This document shows, piece after piece, positions 34,152 to 42,403 of a stretch of 64,000 nt of DNA. Below the pieces are notes generated by a model that worked only from the letters and a program-made list of their open reading frames with translations, had not been told where the DNA came from and made no database searches. The stretch covers positions 1 through 64,000 of the forward strand of contig JBIKIQ010000006.1 in NCBI GenBank assembly GCA_044361535.1. The letters are read 5' to 3'. A program made the translations under genes and the position numbers. The first letter of the stretch is position 1, and the number at the start of each line of letters is the position of its first letter. This DNA comes from UBA952 sp044361535 (GTDB lineage: Bacteria; Bacteroidota; Bacteroidia; Flavobacteriales_D; Crocinitomicaceae).

Positions 34152-36617
34152 ATGAAAGAAAATAAAGAACCTAAAACTCAAACTAAGAACAAAAAAGTTA
34201 TTTATGTATTTTGGGGAATTTGTCTCATTCCTTTTTTGATCGTGTTTTCACTACTTTTTTTTCAACCGGAAGATTCAATGCCGCCGGTTTCTATGTTGGA
34301 TAATCCACCTGAATTACAAGCTTCCCTGATTTTAGCTGAAAATGGTGATACAATTGGTCGTTATTTTAAGGTCAATAGAACCAGTATGTCTTATGCCAAT
34401 ATTTCTCCCTATATATTAGATGCTCTTATTTCCACAGAAGATGAACGTTTTCTAGAACATTCAGGGGTAGATTTCAAAGCACTTGGAAGAGCTGTTGGAA
34501 AAGCAGGAAAAGCAGGCGGTGCTTCAACAATTACTCAACAATTATCCAAGCTCATTTTTACACTACAAAGAAGGGAGAGAGAAGAGTTGGCAAAAATGAC
34601 GGGGAAAAATGAGGAAATTGACTTAAACAATAATATTTTTAAGCGAATTGGTGAAAAAGCCCGAGAAAACATCATTGCAACTCGATTGGAAAAGCGTTTT
34701 ACAAAAGAAGAAATTATTACCATGTATTTGAATCAATTTGATTTCTTATACAACGCCGTTGGAATCGAGAATGCTGCAAAAATTTATTTCAACAAAACGG
34801 CTAAAACTGTTACTAAAGAAGAGGCGGCCATGTTGGTTGGTATGTGTAAAAATCCTTCCTTGTATAATCCATACACTCCAAAAATAAAAAATTACGAACG
34901 CTTGATTGCCCTAGACAAAGGCATTGATGTTTCCAAAGTTAGCAGAGCCGAAATAGAAGAAAAAAGATCCAAAGATTCCTTAAGAGCAGTGGAAAGACGC
35001 AACCAGGTTCTTATGCAGTGGTTAAAAAATAGTGAGAAAAACAATCCTGCAATAAAAAATAAGTTGACTCGTGGAGAATACGATATGCTAAAAACCAAAC
35101 CAGTTATTTTAGATTATCAAAGGGTTGATCATAAAGACGGAGTTGCCCCCTATTTTAGAGAGGCCTTGCGTAAAGAATTAACTGAACTATTTGCCAAAAA
35201 AAATCCAGATGGATCTCTCATGTATAAAAGAGAAGATGGTTTACAATATAACATTTATGCGGACGGTCTAAAAATATATACGACCCTAGATTTGAGGATG
35301 CAAAAACATGCTGAATACGCAGTAGATCGTCATTTGAGAACTGAGCTTCAAGGGTTGTTTAATAATAACTTCAAAACACTAAAAAATCCGCCTTTTTCTA
35401 ATTCACTCTCAAAAGAAAATATTGACGGCATCATGCAAAACGCACGAAAATCTACAGATCGATACAGACAACTTAAAAAAGAGGGTGCTAGTGACCAAGA
35501 AATTTTAAAGAATTTCAAAAAACCAGCTCAAATGCGCGTTTTCTCCTACCGTGGAGAAATTGACACAGTAATGACTCCTGATGACTCAATTAAATACTAT
35601 AAAGGATATATACATGCCGGTTTAATTTCCGTGGAGCCACAAACTGGATTTGTAAAGGCTTGGGTTGGTGGTGTTGATATTAAACACTTCGCATACGACC
35701 ACGTGAGAACTGGAAAAAGACAAGTTGGTTCTACTATGAAACCATTCGTGTATTGTACTGCAATGAATATGGGGGTTGCAAAACCATGTTCACCAGTAAG
35801 TGGATCTACTTGTGTTGAAATATATGATACTCTCGGCAATAATACTGGCAGAAAATGGTGTCCTAAAGGTGGGGGATCTGGAACAGTTGGACAAGGATTA
35901 GTGAGTTCATCAAACCCTACTACCGCTTATTTAATGGGGCAAATGGGTGGTTTCGCTGGGCCAAAAACACTCGCGAAATTCTTACGTGCAATGGATATTT
36001 CTATACCTAGTGCTTCAATTACGCCAGCCATGTGTCTAGGCTCCGTTGACATCTCATTATTTGACTTGGTTGGTGCTCAGTGTGTTTTTGTTAATCACGG
36101 TATCTTTATTAAGCCTCAAACTATATTACGCATTGAAGACAGAAATGGAAGGGTGATTTACAGTGCGGATGCAAATCCGAAAGAAGTTTTTGATGAAAGT
36201 GCTGCCTATGAAACACTTAAACTCATGAAAGGTGTTATTGAACGAGGAACGGGAACACGTTTGAGAAGTGGAATGCCTTATGGTGGTATTAAGTACCCAA
36301 TTGCCGGAAAAACAGGAACAACTCAAAACAACTCAGATGGTTGGTTTATTGGATTAACCCCTGAATTAGTAACCGGTGTATGGGTTGGTGCAGAAGATCG
36401 TGGCGTTCGAATTGAATATACAGGATTAGCCCAAGGAGCTACGCTGGCACTTCCCATCTGGGGATATTATATGAACAAAGTTTACGCCGATCCAAAAATT
36501 GGTATTTCTACAGATGATTTTCCCGAACCCCCGAACTACGATAAAGAAAAATACGCCTGTAAAGGAGAGGAAAAAGGTGGTCGAGAATTTAAAAACGAAA
36601 ACCCATTTGGAATATAA
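34152..36617 (+). CDS. Bifunctional class A penicillin-binding protein 1A family
   Basis: An 821-residue class A PBP: cytoplasmic basic tail, membrane helix (residues ~17-37), GT51 glycosyltransferase domain with catalytic Glu96 in S-T-E-D-E-R-F and G-G-A-S-T-I-T-Q-Q-L near residue 118, then a transpeptidase domain with active Ser527 in S-T-M-K-P-F, S-S-N-P near residue 588 and G-K-T-G-T-T near 718. It polymerises and cross-links peptidoglycan. It sits 34 bases after rodA, so wall polymerases of both types are encoded together. The C-terminus ends with a short charged tail. Confidence 0.93.
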   Translation: MKENKEPKTQTKNKKVIYVFWGICLIPFLIVFSLLFFQPEDSMPPVSMLDNPPELQASLILAENGDTIGRYFKVNRTSMSYANISPYILDALISTEDERFLEHSGVDFKALGRAVGKAGKAGGASTITQQLSKLIFTLQRREREELAKMTGKNEEIDLNNNIFKRIGEKARENIIATRLEKRFTKEEIITMYLNQFDFLYNAVGIENAAKIYFNKTAKTVTKEEAAMLVGMCKNPSLYNPYTPKIKNYERLIALDKGIDVSKVSRAEIEEKRSKDSLRAVERRNQVLMQWLKNSEKNNPAIKNKLTRGEYDMLKTKPVILDYQRVDHKDGVAPYFREALRKELTELFAKKNPDGSLMYKREDGLQYNIYADGLKIYTTLDLRMQKHAEYAVDRHLRTELQGLFNNNFKTLKNPPFSNSLSKENIDGIMQNARKSTDRYRQLKKEGASDQEILKNFKKPAQMRVFSYRGEIDTVMTPDDSIKYYKGYIHAGLISVEPQTGFVKAWVGGVDIKHFAYDHVRTGKRQVGSTMKPFVYCTAMNMGVAKPCSPVSGSTCVEIYDTLGNNTGRKWCPKGGGSGTVGQGLVSSSNPTTAYLMGQMGGFAGPKTLAKFLRAMDISIPSASITPAMCLGSVDISLFDLVGAQCVFVNHGIFIKPQTILRIEDRNGRVIYSADANPKEVFDESAAYETLKLMKGVIERGTGTRLRSGMPYGGIKYPIAGKTGTTQNNSDGWFIGLTPELVTGVWVGAEDRGVRIEYTGLAQGATLALPIWGYYMNKVYADPKIGISTDDFPEPPNYDKEKYACKGEEKGGREFKNENPFGI

Positions 36618-36619
36618 TC

Positions 36620-37315
36620 ATGAATAAAGTAGTTAAAGACGTTGAAGAAGCACTTGTTGGTGTAGAAGATGGGATGACCCTGATGGTTGGTGGATTTGGA
36701 TTGTGTGGGATTCCTGAAAATTCAATTGATCAGTTGGTCAAAATGAAAGTAAAAAATCTAACATGTATTTCAAATAATGCAGGAGTTGATGATTTTGGTT
36801 TAGGGCTTTTACTTCAAAACAAACAGGTTAAAAAAATGATTAGTTCATATGTCGGAGAAAACGATGAATTTGAACGTCAAATGTTGTCTGGAGAACTTGA
36901 AGTGGATCTGATTCCACAAGGTTCTTTAGCTGAAAGATGTCGCGCAGGTGGTGCTGGAATACCTGCTTTTTTTACACCCGCTGGATATGGTACCGAGGTT
37001 GCAGACGGCAAAGAAATGCGAGTTTTCAATGGTAAACCGCATATTTTAGAGTCGGCATTAACTGCAGATTTTGCCATAGTAAAAGCTTGGAAAGGGGATA
37101 CAGAGGGTAATTTAATATACAAAGCTACAGCTAGAAATTTCAACCCATTGATGGCTATGGCAGGAAAAATAACAATTGCAGAAGTGGAAGTTTTAGTGCA
37201 CGCCGGGGAATTAGATCCAAATCAAATACACACTCCAGGAATCTTTGTTCAACGTGTTTTTAAAGGGGAGAAATTTGAAAAACGAATTGAACAAAGAACG
37301 GTAAGAAAGAAATAA
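36620..37315 (+). CDS. 3-oxoacid CoA-transferase subunit A, no subunit B beside it
   Basis: A 231-residue class I CoA-transferase alpha subunit: M-V-G-G-F-G-L-C-G-I-P-E at residue ~21 is the CoA-binding signature, S-N-N-A-G-V near residue 51 and G-S-L-A-E-R-C-R-A-G-G-A-G-I-P-A-F near residue 102. It transfers CoA between succinyl-CoA and a 3-oxoacid such as acetoacetate. The catalytic glutamate is in the beta subunit, normally encoded next door; here the next gene is a response regulator on the other strand. It begins 2 bases after the PBP stop. Confidence 0.88.
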   Translation: MNKVVKDVEEALVGVEDGMTLMVGGFGLCGIPENSIDQLVKMKVKNLTCISNNAGVDDFGLGLLLQNKQVKKMISSYVGENDEFERQMLSGELEVDLIPQGSLAERCRAGGAGIPAFFTPAGYGTEVADGKEMRVFNGKPHILESALTADFAIVKAWKGDTEGNLIYKATARNFNPLMAMAGKITIAEVEVLVHAGELDPNQIHTPGIFVQRVFKGEKFEKRIEQRTVRKK

Positions 37316-37347
37316 GTTAATTTAGCTAAAGACTTATATTTCGGTAT

Positions 37348-38019
37348 TTACTGGTGTAAAATAAATTTATACCCAATTCCTTTAATCGTTTTTATGTATT
37401 GTTCTCCGATCTTTTCTCTTAATTTTCGAATATGTACGTCAATGGTTCTGTCCCCTACAATGATATCTGTTCCCCAAACTTTCTCTAGGATAATATCACG
37501 TTTAAATACATAATCTGGTTTACTTGCTAAAAGAGCCAAAAGTTCAAACTCTTTTCTGGGTAAACGAATTTCTTTACCGTCTTTTTCAATTATATATTTT
37601 TCACGATTAATTTCAAACCCTTTTTGAGGCTCTTCAACAACAACAGGCTCCTCTTTCCTGCGCATTAATGCATGTACCCTACTCATTAAAACCTTTGGTT
37701 TAATAGGTTTAGTAACATAATCATCTGCCCCGGCATCCAAACCTGCGATTTGACTGTAATCTTCTGATCTTGCTGTTAATAGACATATCAAAATAGATCT
37801 GTTTTCAGGGTTGGCTTTCAAAACTTCACATACCTCAATGCCATCCATCCCAGGCATCATAACATCTAGTAAAATTAAATCTGGTTTACGCTTATTTACT
37901 TGAAGAAGGGCTTCATCTCCACGAGCTGCCTCTATAACTTCAAAACCCTCTTTTTTAAGATTATATGACAATATCTGCCTTATATCTTCTTCATCATCAA
38001 CAATTAAAATTACAGACAT
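37348..38019 (-). CDS. OmpR/PhoB family response regulator (orphan)
   Basis: A 223-residue regulator. The receiver domain has acidic pocket D8-D9, phosphoacceptor D52 in L-L-D-V-M-M-P-G-M-D-G and conserved Lys in V-T-K-P-I near residue 104. A PhoB-type winged helix follows (residues ~130-222, R-K-E-F-E-L-L and I-K-G-I-G-Y-K-F). No histidine kinase is adjacent, so its partner is elsewhere. Divergent from the second regulator at 38334; the 314-bp gap between them holds the promoter and hairpin of that gene. Confidence 0.88.
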   Translation of the reverse strand: MSVILIVDDEEDIRQILSYNLKKEGFEVIEAARGDEALLQVNKRKPDLILLDVMMPGMDGIEVCEVLKANPENRSILICLLTARSEDYSQIAGLDAGADDYVTKPIKPKVLMSRVHALMRRKEEPVVVEEPQKGFEINREKYIIEKDGKEIRLPRKEFELLALLASKPDYVFKRDIILEKVWGTDIIVGDRTIDVHIRKLREKIGEQYIKTIKGIGYKFILHQ

Positions 38020-38199
38020 TTTTTTTTATAAAATTACGGAAGAATATAATTGTATTGTTGTTCCTTCATTAATATTTAATGTTTTCTTAAAGTAAGAATA
38101 ACAATGAAGATGGTAGCTTGATTTGTAACTAATTGTAGTTCACAATGGTCATTTGTCACTACCCGCAATTTTTTTTTAATTTTAATAACCACAAGATGA

Positions 38200-38229
38200 T
38201 TGTCAATTAATAAAAAATGCTTACTTTTG
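38200..38229 (+). promoter_or_regulatory. Promoter of the second response regulator
   Basis: TTG (38200-38202), 19 bases, then TACTTTTG (38222-38229), ideal Bacteroidota spacing. Transcription should begin near 38236, leaving a leader of about 98 bases that contains the terminator-like hairpin at 38261. Nothing else is recognisable in 38020-38199 beyond AT-rich sequence. Confidence 0.6.
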
Positions 38230-38260
38230 TAAAGTAGTAGTAGGTTAGGTTGATTGTCAG

Positions 38261-38293
38261 GAGCTCTTTTCTCAAGAAAGGGCTCTTGATTTT
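38261..38293 (+). terminator. Terminator-like hairpin in the leader of the response regulator gene
   Basis: GAGCTCTTT (38261-38269) pairs with AAAGGGCTC (38277-38285), nine pairs with one G-T wobble, followed by TTGATTTTTT. It lies between the promoter at 38200-38229 and the ATG at 38334, so it could end transcription early or define a short RNA. Confidence 0.5.
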
Positions 38294-38333
38294 TTCAGTA
38301 AAATTGATTTACTTCGCATCTATTACTTTTTCT

Positions 38334-39023
38334 ATGAAACCATCCATCTTACTTGTTGAAGACGATTACAATTTAGGATTTATTATTAGTGATGAACTTC
38401 AGGCACAAGGATATGACATAAAGCTATGTCTAGATGGAATTGAGGCGATTCAAGAATTTCACGCGAGGACCTATCATTTATGTATTTTTGACGTGATGAT
38501 GCCCCGAAAAGACGGGTTTACGTTGGCAAAAGAAATTCGTGCAACACACCCCAATGTGCCCATTCTTTTTTTAACCGCAAAATCAATGACCGAAGATCGG
38601 GTGGAAGGATTTAAAGTTGGTGGCGACGACTATCTCACAAAACCGTTTAGTTCTGAAGAATTGCAACTACGTATAAAAGCACTTTTGAGGAGGGTCAACA
38701 TTAAGGTCGAAGAAGACGAAGAAAAGGTGTTTAAAATTGGGAAATATACTTTTGATACAGAGAACTTTTTATTATCTACATCAACTTTTCAAAAAACACT
38801 CACAAAAAAAGAAGCCCAAATACTCAAAATATTAATAAAGTACAAAAATCAAGTTACGCCCCGAGATATTATTTTAAATGCGGTTTGGGGACAGGATGAC
38901 TATTTTGTAGGTCGTAGTATGGACGTTTTTATCACTAAAATCCGGAAGTATTTAAAAGAAGATTCCACCTTACACATTAGTAACATTCACGGTATTGGTT
39001 TCAAATTTGAGGAAAAATTATAG
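38334..39023 (+). CDS. OmpR family response regulator (orphan)
   Basis: A 229-residue regulator starting M-K-P-S-I-L-L-V-E-D-D. This ATG is chosen because the open frame upstream runs through the leader hairpin. Receiver: D10-D11, phosphoacceptor D53 in F-D-V-M-M-P-R-K-D-G and Lys in L-T-K-P-F near residue 104. Winged helix: L-T-K-K-E-A-Q-I-L near residue 162, S-M-D-V-F-I-T-K-I-R-K and G-I-G-F-K-F-E. No kinase adjacent. tsaB starts 3 bases after its stop. Confidence 0.88.
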   Translation: MKPSILLVEDDYNLGFIISDELQAQGYDIKLCLDGIEAIQEFHARTYHLCIFDVMMPRKDGFTLAKEIRATHPNVPILFLTAKSMTEDRVEGFKVGGDDYLTKPFSSEELQLRIKALLRRVNIKVEEDEEKVFKIGKYTFDTENFLLSTSTFQKTLTKKEAQILKILIKYKNQVTPRDIILNAVWGQDDYFVGRSMDVFITKIRKYLKEDSTLHISNIHGIGFKFEEKL

Positions 39024-39026
39024 AAA

Positions 39027-39686
39027 ATGACAACCCTCTTACACATTGAAACAGCTACAAAAACATGTTCCGTTGCATTATCAATTGACTCAAAACTCAT
39101 AGATGTAATTGAAATACATCATGATCAATACATCCACGGCGAAAAACTCACCCTTTTTATTCAAGACATACTTACTAATAATTCCATTAATTTCGATCAG
39201 CTTTCAGCGGTTTCCATTTCCTCAGGCCCTGGCTCATATACCGGATTAAGAATTGGCGCAGCTACGGCAAAAGGCATTTGTTTTGCTAAGAACATTCCAC
39301 TTATTTCCATTGATACCCTAAGTGCCTTTGAAAACTGCGCAAGAACTATGTATCCTGAAAATACTATTTGTGTTATGCTCGACGCCCGTCGCATGGAGGT
39401 TTATTCAACCATTTTTAACAAACATCGGTCAACGATTAAAATGCTATCTGCTGATATTGTAGATGAAAATTCCTACCGAGATTTTGAACCTTTTGTATGT
39501 ATAGGAGATGGTGGTTCTAAATGCAAAGAACTATGGTCTGGGCGAAATATCGTCTTTGACGACACTTTTCCACTTTCTGCTTCTGGTCAAGTTGAAATTG
39601 CATATGAAAAATTCATTAAAAAAGAATTTGCAGACCTCACCTATTTTGAGCCCAACTATTTAAAGGAATTTTATACTGGAAAGTAA
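39027..39686 (+). CDS. tsaB: tRNA threonylcarbamoyladenosine biosynthesis protein TsaB
   Basis: A 219-residue ASKHA-fold protein, normal TsaB length. The N-terminal I-E-T-A-T-K-T-C-S-V-A-L strand is at residue ~6 and the family signature S-S-G-P-G-S-Y-T-G-L-R-I-G near residue 65. With TsaC, TsaD and TsaE it makes the t6A modification at position 37 of tRNAs reading ANN codons; TsaB itself is a scaffold rather than the catalyst. Cotranscribed with the upstream regulator (3-base gap). Confidence 0.92.
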   Translation: MTTLLHIETATKTCSVALSIDSKLIDVIEIHHDQYIHGEKLTLFIQDILTNNSINFDQLSAVSISSGPGSYTGLRIGAATAKGICFAKNIPLISIDTLSAFENCARTMYPENTICVMLDARRMEVYSTIFNKHRSTIKMLSADIVDENSYRDFEPFVCIGDGGSKCKELWSGRNIVFDDTFPLSASGQVEIAYEKFIKKEFADLTYFEPNYLKEFYTGK

Positions 39687-39693
39687 ATACTTT

Positions 39694-40473
39694 CTAATTG
39701 CTGACAATTTTAATCTCTACCCTTCTATTTGCTTTTTCTTCTTCCGTTGTTCTTTCAGGTATAGCGTAAATTGGTTGTGAAACTCCGAAGCCTGTGTAGG
39801 AAATCCGTTCAGCTTCTATTCCGTTATTCAATAAATATTCAAAAACTCTGTATGCACGAGCAGTAGATAAATCTGCATAATCCGCTGATGCACAACAAAT
39901 GTGCCCGTGAATTTCTATCACTAAATTTCGATTTGATTTCATTACTTTCAACAATTCATCAAGTGTAGGAAGTGCTTCAGTAAGTAAAATATCCAACCCG
40001 GGTTGAAAATTCAAGGCCTTTAACTTAATCTTATCCCCTATTTTTGCCTTAACAATCTGGTCACCAATGCCTTTTTCTAGTTTAGGTTCAATTGTCGGTT
40101 TTGGAATATTACTAGTACCTACTTTTTCATTTTGATTAAAGTAAATTACTACCTTTCGATTCTCTGAATGTATAGAAGAATTTAATATATCCTCACCTAT
40201 TGCGAAGGCTTTTGCTGGAGATGCAGTAAGCCCCAAATAATTTAAGGTTGAATTGATACGTTTTTGAGCTAGCTTTTTATTATAAGTAGCATCACCGCGG
40301 TCATCTGTATAACCGTAAATAGCTGTTATAGCTTGTGTTGAAAGTGATTTTAAGTCTGCCTTTGACTTCGTTGAAAGTTTATAACTATCAAAGGCGAAAA
40401 ACAAGCAAATACTGTCTTGTGCATAGCTTAATGAGCAGGTAAAAAGGAATCCAAAAATTAAAATGTACTTCAT
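39694..40473 (-). CDS. Secreted protein with two OmpA-like domains
   Basis: A 259-residue protein with signal peptide (residues 1-18). An N-terminal OmpA-like segment (residues ~22-110) has Y-G-Y-T-D-D-R-G-D-A-T-Y-N-K-K-L-A-Q-K-R. A complete second OmpA domain (residues ~155-257) has I-H-G-H-I-C-C, S-T-A-R-A-Y-R-V-F-E-Y-L and the closing N-R-R-V-E-I-K-I. OmpA domains bind peptidoglycan, so this is probably a periplasmic wall-anchoring protein; the usual barrel or TPR partner domain is absent. Convergent with tsaB, 7 bases apart. Confidence 0.8.
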   Translation of the reverse strand: MKYILIFGFLFTCSLSYAQDSICLFFAFDSYKLSTKSKADLKSLSTQAITAIYGYTDDRGDATYNKKLAQKRINSTLNYLGLTASPAKAFAIGEDILNSSIHSENRKVVIYFNQNEKVGTSNIPKPTIEPKLEKGIGDQIVKAKIGDKIKLKALNFQPGLDILLTEALPTLDELLKVMKSNRNLVIEIHGHICCASADYADLSTARAYRVFEYLLNNGIEAERISYTGFGVSQPIYAIPERTTEEEKANRRVEIKIVSN

Positions 40474-40557
40474 ATTAAAAGTGAACTCATTTTATCATAT
40501 TAGGTTACAATTTAGTTAAGGGACTAGAAAAAATTGATGGAAAATGATCTAATTTAT

Positions 40558-41112
40558 CTACTTAACGCACGAATAAACAAATGCGGGTGGAATATTCAAT
40601 GCTGTAAAACCTACTTTAACTTCCTTGTACATAGACATCAATAGTTTCTTCGCTTGCAAAGAATACTGGAATTGAATGAATTTACCTTTTTCATGCAATG
40701 ATTGGTAAACGTTTGTTAGTATTGAAGAGCGAAGGTTTTCGTCAAAATTAGCCAATGGAAGTGATGAAATAACAACATCAGCAGATTCAAAATTATATTC
40801 TTTCAAGTATTTCAATATTTGATCTGCGGAATCGTGAATAATTACAATATTCGCCTGATTAAACTCTTTTGTTAGTTGTGAAAAAAACTCTTCGTTTAAC
40901 TCAAAAACCAATAAAATAACATTTGCTGGAAGGTGTTTAGCCATTCTCCTTGTAAATACACCTGTACCTGGACCTAATTCTACAATTACATTTACCGAAG
41001 TATAATCAATATTGTCAACCATTTTTGATGCTAAAAAGCGAGAACTTGGTGTCAATGAACCAACAGTTTTATTTTCTCGAATAAATTCTTTTAAAAAGGA
41101 TCTTTTTGACAT
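40558..41112 (-). CDS. Class I SAM-dependent methyltransferase (phospholipid N-methyltransferase-like)
   Basis: A 184-residue protein with a Rossmann-fold SAM site: V-E-L-G-P-G-T-G-V-F-T near residue 43 and V-F-E-L-N-E-E-F near residue 68. The N-terminal F-I-R-E-N-K-T-V-G-S-L-T-P-S-S-R-F-L-A matches bacterial PmtA-like and KsgA-related proteins that methylate phosphatidylethanolamine. It lies 3 bases after the dihydroorotase-like gene. Phospholipid methylation is the best guess; an rRNA substrate is possible but the short length argues against KsgA. Confidence 0.7.
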   Translation of the reverse strand: MSKRSFLKEFIRENKTVGSLTPSSRFLASKMVDNIDYTSVNVIVELGPGTGVFTRRMAKHLPANVILLVFELNEEFFSQLTKEFNQANIVIIHDSADQILKYLKEYNFESADVVISSLPLANFDENLRSSILTNVYQSLHEKGKFIQFQYSLQAKKLLMSMYKEVKVGFTALNIPPAFVYSCVK

Positions 41113-41115
41113 GTA

Positions 41116-42381
41116 CTATTGGTCAATATAAGTAAATTTATCTTTGTTTAAAATCCCGTGAACCTTACCAACCAATTGTTTGCCCATAAAAGGAGAATTA
41201 GTTGATTTTGAGAGATTTATTTCTTTGGTAAATACCCAAGGTGTTAATGTATCAAAAAGCGTTGCGTCTACAGTAGCATTCACTTCAATTGGTGTTATTT
41301 CCAAGGCAAAAGCCTGTCTTGATTTTATAGCTAATGCATTAATAAATTGCTGGGTGTTTTCTCCGAATGAAGTATTTAGTGCTGCAAAAACTGTTTGTAA
41401 TGAAATGGTCCCAAATCCGGCATGATCAAACTCAAGGTCTTTCTCTTCAAGGTCTAATGGTCGATGATCGGATACAACTGTATCAATAATTCCTTCTAAA
41501 ACGCCATCAATTAGGGCTAGTCGATCGTTTTCAGTACGAAGAACTGGAAGCACTTTGTAATTCGTGTCAAAATCTAACAATTCCAATTCATTAAAAACTA
41601 AATTCATGACATGCACATCTGCAGTAATATCAAGTCCTTTCGCTTTTGCATTTTTTAGAATTTCTACCCCTTCCGCTGTGGAAATCCCCGAAATATGTAG
41701 TCTTCCACCTGTATATTCCAACAAACGAATATTTCGTTCTAATTGGATAATTTCAGAGATGGATGGATCTGCCTTTAAACCCGTTTTTGTACTTGCAAGA
41801 CCTTCATTAACCATCCCATTTGAAGTTAGCGATTCGTCCCTGCAAAAAGTGATGATTTTTCCTCCAAAATTCTTTGAATATAATAAGGCACGATATAAAA
41901 TTCCAGCATTAAGTGATTTTTGATCATCCGAAAAGACTTTTGCACCTGCCTGCTGAAACATATCATACATTTCCGCAAGATTTTGCCCATCTCGTTTTTC
42001 AGTTACACATCCAATTGGATGAAGTTGAGCAGTATGAAATTCAGAATTCTTTAACAAATAATCAATTTGCGATTTTCCATCAATTGGGGGGTGTGTATTT
42101 GGAGTCACAAAAACATGCGTATATCCACCTGCTGCAGCTACGTTTAAGCCAGACTCAATTGTTTCTTTGTGCTCTAAGCCTGGGTCACAAAAATCGGCTT
42201 TTAAATCAACCCATCCTTGAGAAATCTGCAATCCTTCGTGTTGAATAATTTGTGCTTCCTCATCAAAAATAGAATCTTCAATTTTCAGATAAATCCCATT
42301 TTCGATTAATAAGTCTTTCGTTTGCCCAAAAAAAGAGGAAGAAGCATCTGAAATTAGTACCGATTTTAAAAGAATTTTCAT
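41116..42381 (-). CDS. Dihydroorotase-like amidohydrolase lacking the HxH metal site
   Basis: A 421-residue member of the dihydroorotase family, covering the whole fold: the D-P-G-L-E-H-K-E-T-I segment at ~66-75, V-T-P-N-T-H-P-P near residue 92, L-H-I-S-G-I-S-T near 233 and V-S-D-H-R-P near 310. The metal motif D-x-H-x-H at the first strand reads D59-L-K61-A-D63, so both histidines are replaced and the substrate arginine is Cys65. This resembles the non-catalytic PyrC-like proteins (pseudo-dihydroorotases) that assemble with aspartate transcarbamoylase. Likely structural or degenerate rather than an active PyrC. Confidence 0.8.
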   Translation of the reverse strand: MKILLKSVLISDASSSFFGQTKDLLIENGIYLKIEDSIFDEEAQIIQHEGLQISQGWVDLKADFCDPGLEHKETIESGLNVAAAGGYTHVFVTPNTHPPIDGKSQIDYLLKNSEFHTAQLHPIGCVTEKRDGQNLAEMYDMFQQAGAKVFSDDQKSLNAGILYRALLYSKNFGGKIITFCRDESLTSNGMVNEGLASTKTGLKADPSISEIIQLERNIRLLEYTGGRLHISGISTAEGVEILKNAKAKGLDITADVHVMNLVFNELELLDFDTNYKVLPVLRTENDRLALIDGVLEGIIDTVVSDHRPLDLEEKDLEFDHAGFGTISLQTVFAALNTSFGENTQQFINALAIKSRQAFALEITPIEVNATVDATLFDTLTPWVFTKEINLSKSTNSPFMGKQLVGKVHGILNKDKFTYIDQ

Positions 42382-42403
42382 TCAGTTTTGAATTTTTACA
42401 ATA

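Noticed and set aside
40558..41112. KsgA 16S rRNA dimethyltransferase
   Set aside because: The SAM site is similar, but the protein is only 184 residues and its N-terminus matches phospholipid methyltransferases better.
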